This document shows positions 56,233-64,000 of a stretch of DNA of 64,000 bases, one piece after another (position 1 is the stretch's first letter; each line of letters begins with the position of its first letter). Origin of the DNA: Chalara sp. BL73. Its lineage: Eukaryota > Ascomycota > Leotiomycetes > Helotiales. The stretch lies in NCBI GenBank assembly GCA_918026815.1, contig CAKJVC010000182.1:372001-436000 (forward strand), written 5' to 3'. Made by a program: the position numbers and the translations under genes. The notes beneath the pieces were generated by a model. It was not told the DNA's origin. It saw only the letters and a list, made by a program, of their open reading frames with translations, and did no database searches.

Positions 56233-56615
56233 GATGAATAGGTTGTTTTGGTGTGGAATTGGTTCAATGGCAAAATATAAATTCTTCAATTGCGCATGTT
56301 TCTTTTTATGAAGATCCGGCAGAAATCTGACTCACAGCCCAGCCTGCTCACCGCTTCCAATTTAACGCCAAGGCGGATTTTTCAGAGGCGCCGACATCGC
56401 CCATCAAGGTTGGCACGCTTAACGTACCCAGGAGACGGCGCGTCTTAGCCCTAACCCTACGTTCTAGACGTTTAGGATGATAAACACCATCCCCTCACTT
56501 TAGTTCGGTGATCCCTTCCCCAGTACTGGCTGTCATATTCGAGCATCATGCATGCTCTTAATTTTATGTATCTGCACAGCTCTGTTTCTAACAAACCCAT
56601 ATCTCCTGAATCCCC
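56233..56615. other. Spacer between lys1 and the methyltransferase gene
   Basis: About 380 bases containing the lys1 promoter and the 3' flank of the next gene. No gene is seen. One CCCTAACCCTA stretch near 56448 resembles a telomere-type repeat unit but occurs once. Confidence 0.45.
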
Positions 56616-57677
56616 TCAAAGTTTTCTCGCAACAGCTCTGAGCCTCACATATCCAAGCCAATCCCCACCCTCAGGACTCCTACAAACCGTTTCCAGGATC
56701 TCTATCACCTCCTGGAGACATTTCTCCCTCTCCTCTCCGTTCTCCACGGCATCCAAAAATTGCTTCCCCATCAATCTAACCCAGCCCTCTACGCCGCCCT
56801 TATCCACCTCTGTAGGCCTATACTCCCTCTCAATCCTCTCCACTCCAAACCCGCTTCCCTCCAAGGCCTTCCTCATCCAGTGCTCATCAGGAAAAAACCA
56901 GGGATCAGCCTCCCTCGCCCTTTGAATCCCAACCCTCCTCCCAACAACAGCAAGCAATGCAGTTCGTATCTCAGCGACACAACCCATCCCGCCCATCTCA
57001 AACACAAATGCGCCACCAGGCTTCAGCGCCCCATATGGCCCCTTGAAGAATTCCGCTCGGGTATGTTCAGGCCGGAGAATCCAGTGCATCGCTGCGTTGG
57101 AAAAGACTTTATCGTAGGTACTTTCTTGCAGGGAGGGAGTATGGATGAGGCGTGTTGCATCAACGACTACATCTTGTCAGAAACTAGACGGGACCTCCGG
57201 GACCTAAACGCGGATAACAACAATGTCTAGATTTAGGTCTTACCTTCGAAAGTGCAGATTTTGGAGAGGCTAGAGTTAGATGGTACCTTTGCTTGTGAAG
57301 CTGCGATCATGGCTTCTGAGGAGTCGGTCCCATGTATTCTTCCGCTGCCTGTCTTCAGAACCTCCGCAATCTGGAGATTGAGGACACCATCTGCGGGTTT
57401 TTTTTAGCCAAGGAGTTACATATTTGGTTGCAAGATTGAAATTCAAGAAGTTGAAAGGTTTCTCTACCTCCACAGCCGATGTCTAAGATAACATCATCTG
57501 GCTTCACGTCCAACCACCCTAGAACTTTAGTAGCAAGTTTTGGGACAAAGGATGCTGAGTTTTGATATGCCTTGTATCATGAGTTAGATTTAAATTGGTC
57601 TTGGCTTGAAGGGAGAGTTGTGATGGAGGGCATCTTACTTCCGAGGACCAATGTTCCTCTTGTTTCGATACCATCAT
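56616..57677 (-). CDS. SAM-dependent class I methyltransferase
   Basis: Four exons on the minus strand: 57677-57639, 57570-57468, 57390-57244 and 57166-56616, 279 residues. Motif I is VILDIGCGDGVLNLQIAEVL (about residues 38-57) and is assembled across the second intron; motif post-I is GTDSSEAMIAAS; motif II region is YDKVFSNAAMHWILRPE; then LKPGGAFVFEMGGMG. The pattern (SNAAMHWI) resembles trans-aconitate/malonyl-type methyltransferases and many fungal homologues of unknown substrate. The start is one of two adjacent ATGs (57677, 57674). Frame is open to 57770, but that extension looks like leader. Reading from the ATG inside exon 4 would lose motif I, so the upstream exons are needed. Confidence 0.88.
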
Positions 57678-57967
57678 CACGATTCCAGTAACTATAACAG
57701 ATAAATATAAGAAGTATAAGCATGAAGTAGCCTTTGCATATATGCTCATTGAGTTATATATCCACCCCACCCAAACCTACTGGGCGATATCGGAGCCTCC
57801 ACCTCAGCCTTACCTTTCATATTTTATGCCCTACTATGTATCATATCAATGGACTTCCTATGGCTGGCGGGAAATGGAGGAGTAGTGTATGCAATGCGCT
57901 CTCGTAGCTGCATAAGAAGGATCTTTTGCTTTCGGGAAAGTTCTCATCCATTATTTGTACAGCTAAA
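57678..57967. other. Spacer between methyltransferase and kre33
   Basis: About 290 bases containing the methyltransferase promoter and kre33 3' flank. Nothing coding is seen. Confidence 0.5.
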
Positions 57968-60900
57968 TTATGAGCGCTCCTTTTTGGATCCCTTTTTTGA
58001 CTTTTTATGTCCCTTTTCGCCTTTGACGCCGTCTCCCATTTCTTGTTCGTAGATCTCTGCTGCAGTTTCTCCTGCTTTACGCTTCTTTGTGCTCTTGACG
58101 CTAACCTGTGAGGAGTAAGCATCATCAAATGTCCAAATTCCATTACCATGTGATCTTACCATCAAATTCTTCTGGCCGCCTTTCGTCGCAGTTAAAACTT
58201 TTTTTTCTGCTTCTGCCCAGCCAGGGGAAGCCTCTTCTATCTCGTATTGGTCCAATGGCAGGGCATCAATCATCTGTCTCTGCTTTTCTCTCAACGCTTT
58301 CATAGCTTCATCACCTCCCTCTTCAAGCTCTTCTGCTAAGGCGGTTTCCAGAGGAGCAAACTGCGTATCGATGACTTCGTCATCAAATGCCCCGTCAGCA
58401 TCCTCGCGGCTGACGCCAATGGCATTTCTTGAGGGCATTTGTGCCTCGATTTCGTCAGATATTAACGCACCTAGTGCAAGAATCTCCTGGGTTAGCTTCT
58501 ATCCATAACGCGAAGAATGGACGCATTTCAATCAATAAACTGATAAAAGATGGCTTACTGAAATGCGAGCTCATTTTACGCACTATCTTCGTGAGCATAG
58601 CGAGTAATTGGGAGGATGGAAGTGATAGATCCTCTTCGATTGAGGATATATCCCGGTGTTGTAAGCCGAGTGCCAGCAGAAGAGAAGCTTGAATGCCTAA
58701 TAACTAGTCAATTTCGTGTTTGCAGAAACAGTTTCATGTAATATCACACACCTGACAGCTTGATGGCTTTGAGGCGTCTGGTAAAATAAGCCTTCGCTAT
58801 ATCTTGGACAAGATCTATAATAACATGGTGATCAACTAAGCTATTTGCATATTGTTCTAGTCGTTTGAGATCATATGGAGAGAGGAGGGCGTCTAGCTCG
58901 GATTTTGTGAGAGGCCGAGGCTCTAAATAAAATAGTCAGCAAGTGCCAATTTGAGGCCTCCAAGGACTGTGCATGTTTGTCTTACCATTCGAAGGATCGA
59001 GTTTTGAGCCCATATTCGCCGATTCATCAATGCTTATAGCAAGTATTGATGGGAAAGCCTTGAACTCTCGAGCCAGTAGTTTTAGATAGCGCTTGTGGAA
59101 GTCATTCGAGAATGCACCAATTCCTGCATCTTCATCAGTGTGCAAGGGACGTAGCATTACACATGTATGTTCTCCAGTCAAATCGTTAGGAGTTAATCGC
59201 AAGTACACCTAACCCTGTAAGACAGTTTCCAAATATTATAGGGCATGGAGGTGTATATTAAACGTACCGGGGAAAAGGAGGCGCGCTTCCAAAATCGATG
59301 TAATGACTTTGTTAAGCCATAGCTGACACCGATATAATGAAGAGAATCCGGCCGACATTCTGAAAGCTTCGCAAATAGTGGCGGCATTTTCCTGATGTCT
59401 CTTATTCTTATGTCGTCAGTAAGAAGTGAGGTATTCGCAAGTTCAGCATCAGTCACTCGAGTCATGTTCTCTTCCAGGTATCCATTAGAATCTTCTGAGA
59501 GATTTGAGAATTTGCCTTCATAGAAGTCTGTGAGAAGCGCCAATGCTTTAGAGCCGTACCCCATCTGAACTGCGAATCGTAAGTCAGTATATTCGAGTTT
59601 TGAAACAGGGTGGCCACGAATTCAAGTTTCTCTGTTCAAATTTCTGGAAACTTACTATAATCAGGATTTGTTGCAATTCGAACGACTCGAGCACCCGATA
59701 AGCCGGCAAAGCTTGGTTCCGAAAACTGCTCACTGACGACCCATGGAATAAGATCTCCTGCCGCTCTCCTTCCTCTACTCAAGCTATTGAGAACGCTTTC
59801 TTTGCTGATTTGTCCTTCTAATGCTACTTGAATAACGCATAGTGGTTCGGGAAGCTCCTTGCTGTCTTCTGATGTTGGAGGTACGAGGACAAAAAGTTGA
59901 TGCGCGGGAGCATCACTCATCAGTTGCAAGTCATCCGGTGAATTCTTATAGTGACTTGAAACGTATAGGCTAATCATGCTCTGCAGGAATTTCTCAGATA
60001 CTGGATGAAATGAGAACAAAGTATCCCGGTTGACTTTAAGTAGTTGACATTGAGATGGATCTGGACCTACAGAGAAGGAGTCAGTCAGGTACGAATTGGG
60101 TTTGCCTCAAAAGTAACATACAGCCCTGAAGTGTATTCAGTCTTGATCTGGGAAGATCCGCATCTAGACATAAAAGCTTGTTAAGCCATAACTCGACAGC
60201 GTCGCCTTTCGCGTATCGGATGGGCTCTTCGAGTTTGATTTCTGTTAAAGAGCGACCAATCTCGGCGTTGGCCTTGTTGATGCCTCGAGATTCCTCCTTG
60301 AGTTGTTTGATGAGCTTCAAGGATAATGACCGTCCGGTGCCTTCATACCCATTAATTGTAGAAGCCATAAAGACCAAGTAAGGCCCAATAAGCTTTCTAA
60401 CAAGTGGTAAGGGTATAGCGGCAGCCTCATCTATCACAAGTAGCTCAGCCTGACCAAGTACATGAGCATCTTGTGGTCGGATATACTGTATAGTTTGGCG
60501 GTGTTCGCGATGGATGTTGATTCGGACAATTGCTTTATTGAAGTCAGGATTTGTAGACTGTATGATTGTATAATCAACATGATCCATGTATCCAAGAGCA
60601 TCAAACGCCTTAAAAATGAAGTCCCAGAAGGTTTTTAAATTCTCGGGACTGGGGGATGTCACGAAGATATTGCTGTATCCATGTGCAACAGCAGCAGCTA
60701 CAGCTACGCCTAGAGCCGCCGACTTTCCACGGCCACGAGCTGCCGTCAAGGTGACCGTGCTTCTTAATGTCTTGCCCACGATGACTGACACGAACTGCTT
60801 CAAGGCTTTCGCTTGGTCTACAGTCTTTGCCAAGTTGACTAAAGCCCCTGTTGGCTGTGTATCCTGCAATTCCTCCTTCAAATTTTCCAGCTCTATTTGA

Positions 60901-61705
60901 GATGCAGTCTTAGGCGCATCAAGGTCCGGAGGCGGCAGAGCTCTTACGTTCTTCCCACCTGAGATAGGTAAAACGTTCATCTCATCATCAATAACAAGAC
61001 AGGATTCGCACTTTCCTAATGATAGTATAAACCGCTCGTTGAATCGCGCAGTAACGTCGTTATGTGCTTCAGTCCGGTACCGAGAATGTACATCCATAGA
61101 CAAGGTGTATAATTGCTTTAGACTATTCATTCCCTTGAGCAATAGCACCACCAATCCGCCACCCTCAACTGTCTCTATTGTCCTTGCCAGAAGATTTGGA
61201 GTAATCGCCTCGAAGTCCTGCAATATACACATCCCATATGTGTTTCCAAGGATCTTCTCGGTTTCCTTGTAGTATACATATCGAATATTGTTTAGGGATA
61301 CGAAAAGCTCGAACGGATCCTCAGTATTCGCCTCCCTTATCCCGCGTTTTACTTCTTTCTTTATCTTTTGTTCGCGCTTCTTTCGGTGACTGTGGATCTA
61401 TATGAGCATGAAATGTGGCCTTGAGAGGTTATGATCTCGTACCTGGTGAAGCCTAATAAGTTCTTCTTGTACGCCCATAATACCGAACGATTTTGACTTT
61501 TTATATCGGTCCTCGACATTATATAATGCAAATGTACAATCACATCTTTCGCGTGGTCCCCAACAACAACTACAAAGCTTCTTTTCTTATCTTGGACGCC
61601 ATTTCGCAACAGCGCTTGGATGCGCGAATCTCTAGTTAGAGGAATCAGCCATTGATGACCTAATTTCGGTGGAAGGAAGTATACTTACAATGCCTTGGTA
61701 GTCAT
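57968..61705 (-). CDS. kre33: RNA cytidine acetyltransferase Kre33 (NAT10)
   Basis: Ten exons on the minus strand: 61705-61689, 61631-61443, 61389-60122, 60066-59656, 59569-59268, 59208-58986, 58922-58752, 58696-58559, 58470-58160 and 58105-57968, 1055 residues (yeast Kre33 is 1056). The enzyme forms N4-acetylcytidine in 18S rRNA and, with an adaptor, in tRNA-Ser/Leu, using ATP and acetyl-CoA in the nucleolus. N-terminal domain: RNGVQDKKRSFVVVVGDHAK and EQKIKKEVKRGIRE. RNA-helicase-like module: Walker A AARGRGKSAALG, Walker B LLVIDEAAAIPLPL. GNAT module: ARVVRIATNPDYIQMGYGSK with the acetyl-CoA loop, then LHYIGVSYGLT and FWKRASFSPVYLR. Basic C-terminal tail. The first exon is 17 bases. The last intron is 54 bases with no stop, so retention would only insert 18 residues. 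Confidence 0.95.
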
Positions 61706-62179
61706 ATCTCCAAAGCTTTGAGAACCGCAACACTCAACCCGTCGCTATGGCTTCGACTGGCTGCACAATTCTCTCTATCACACTTCTTTCCATCACCTCA
61801 GGCTTTTTTTTCTGAGGCTCTGATATGGCTTAACGCTAAGATAACACTAGTGTCATTTATCTATGCAAGGCTGACAAGGCTGAAATTATGGCTGAAATTA
61901 TCTGAGCTCTCAGCGAAATCTTTCGCATCGTGTTTGCACATAATATTGGTATTAATAGAATCAGCTCCTTAAATGAGTATCTCAAGGGCCTCCGGGATCT
62001 CCGGGGAGCGGTCGGTCTATTTTACTTGCGGGACACAGAAAGCGTACAGGACTTAACACGATATAGAAAGTTGAACTTCTCCTAATTTGACATCAAATTA
62101 CACCTTAGCAATCAAGGCCGTAGTTTCTATTATTTTAGTTTAGTTCACCCATCCTCTGTTGAAGAGATTGTCGGTCTAT
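61706..62179. other. Spacer between kre33 and erg10
   Basis: About 475 bases with the kre33 promoter and erg10 3' flank. No gene is supported. Confidence 0.5.
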
Positions 62180-63533
<1,354 letters not shown>

Positions 63534-64000
63534 ATTTGCAAATTTATGTGGGTTGGGAGAAAGCAGTTGCAAAAGAGATGGTATATGTACGAAGTTGCCA
63601 GAGAAGAAAGGTAGAAAGTATAGTAATCAAAAGATTGTTGAAGAACATTAAAGGTCTTGGCGCGCTTTCACCGCTAAACTGGCAGGCAACCAAATCTGTT
63701 GATATGCAGTGCCTCCAGGGGATGTCTGAACGGTCCAATAGAATATCTCTAGACCGATGAGCATGTCTGATACTAAACTCTCCTACAGAAACATATCGGA
63801 GTCCGAAACGTATGGTCTCATGAAATATTCGTAACGCGCTGCCTTTCAGCCACACCTGCGAGATCGCTGCCGTGCCCCTCGATTTTCTACCACTAATTCG
63901 AAGATGAGGGGCAAACACCAAATCTGCACGTGACCACACGGCCCTACCAAGGTGTGGCTGCTCAAGTGCGGCTGAGCTAAATAGGAACTTTTTTGAAGCT
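63534..64000. other. Upstream flank of erg10
   Basis: About 467 bases to the window end. Open frames on both strands are short and unsupported. It holds the erg10 promoter; no sterol-response motif can be named with confidence. Confidence 0.45.

Noticed and set aside
56440..56460. CCCTAACCCTA, resembling a telomeric repeat
   Set aside because: Only about two units occur, inside ordinary promoter sequence; no array.

Overview
The window is nuclear DNA of a filamentous ascomycete (Pezizomycotina; the protein set would suit a leotiomycete-like lineage, but I cannot fix the class from sequence alone). The grounds are many short introns of about 46-110 bases with GT..AG ends and CTAAC/CTGAC-like branch sites, a Zn2Cys6 regulator, fungal hybrid histidine kinase, Lys1, Kre33, Rmd5 and Tma23 orthologues, and a typical fungal U2 snRNA gene. 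All gene models are spliced by hand from reading frame, splice sites and family conservation; every model keeps frame across all junctions.

Layout. 1-2095: noncoding apart from a U2 snRNA gene on the minus strand. 2096-12994: compact housekeeping block with a PP4 regulatory subunit (PPP4R2/Psy4-like), Rmd5/Gid2, a large Stb6-like protein, Tim10 divergent from mitochondrial lysyl-tRNA synthetase, and a small secreted crystallin-like protein. 12995-17723: gene-poor and AT-rich, holding a clearly decayed Nha1/Sod2-type Na+/H+ antiporter. 17724-19226: Pex2. 19227-22261: gene-poor. 22262-24631: Zn2Cys6 transcription factor. 24632-26736: gene-poor, with a candidate 19-residue peptide gene under a good TATA box. 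26737-32635: an MDR-type oxidoreductase containing an 11-base microexon, divergent from the importin Kap120. 32962-38830: two divergent cell-surface genes, a GPI-type Pro/Ser-rich repeat protein and a membrane-anchored aspartic-protease-like protein that seems to lack both catalytic Asp residues. 38831-41358: gene-poor with a decayed coding fragment. 41359-47611: compact block of Thg1, Tma23, Ntr2, SmG and a rhodanese-domain protein. 48337-52948: hybrid histidine kinase. 55012-63533: Lys1, a SAM methyltransferase, the tRNA/rRNA cytidine acetyltransferase Kre33 and cytosolic acetoacetyl-CoA thiolase Erg10, all on the minus strand.

Themes. RNA metabolism is strongly represented: U2 snRNA, SmG and Ntr2 (spliceosome), Thg1 and Kre33 (tRNA/rRNA modification), Tma23 (ribosome assembly), mitochondrial LysRS. 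Two head-to-head pairs join genes of the same process: ntr2/smG (spliceosome) and tim10/msk1 (mitochondrion). I see no CRISPR array, intact transposon, tRNA, rRNA or secondary-metabolite cluster. No wholly new multi-gene system stands out; the most unusual items are the microexon, the candidate micropeptide gene, the pseudo-protease, the decayed antiporter and the Zn cluster split by an intron.
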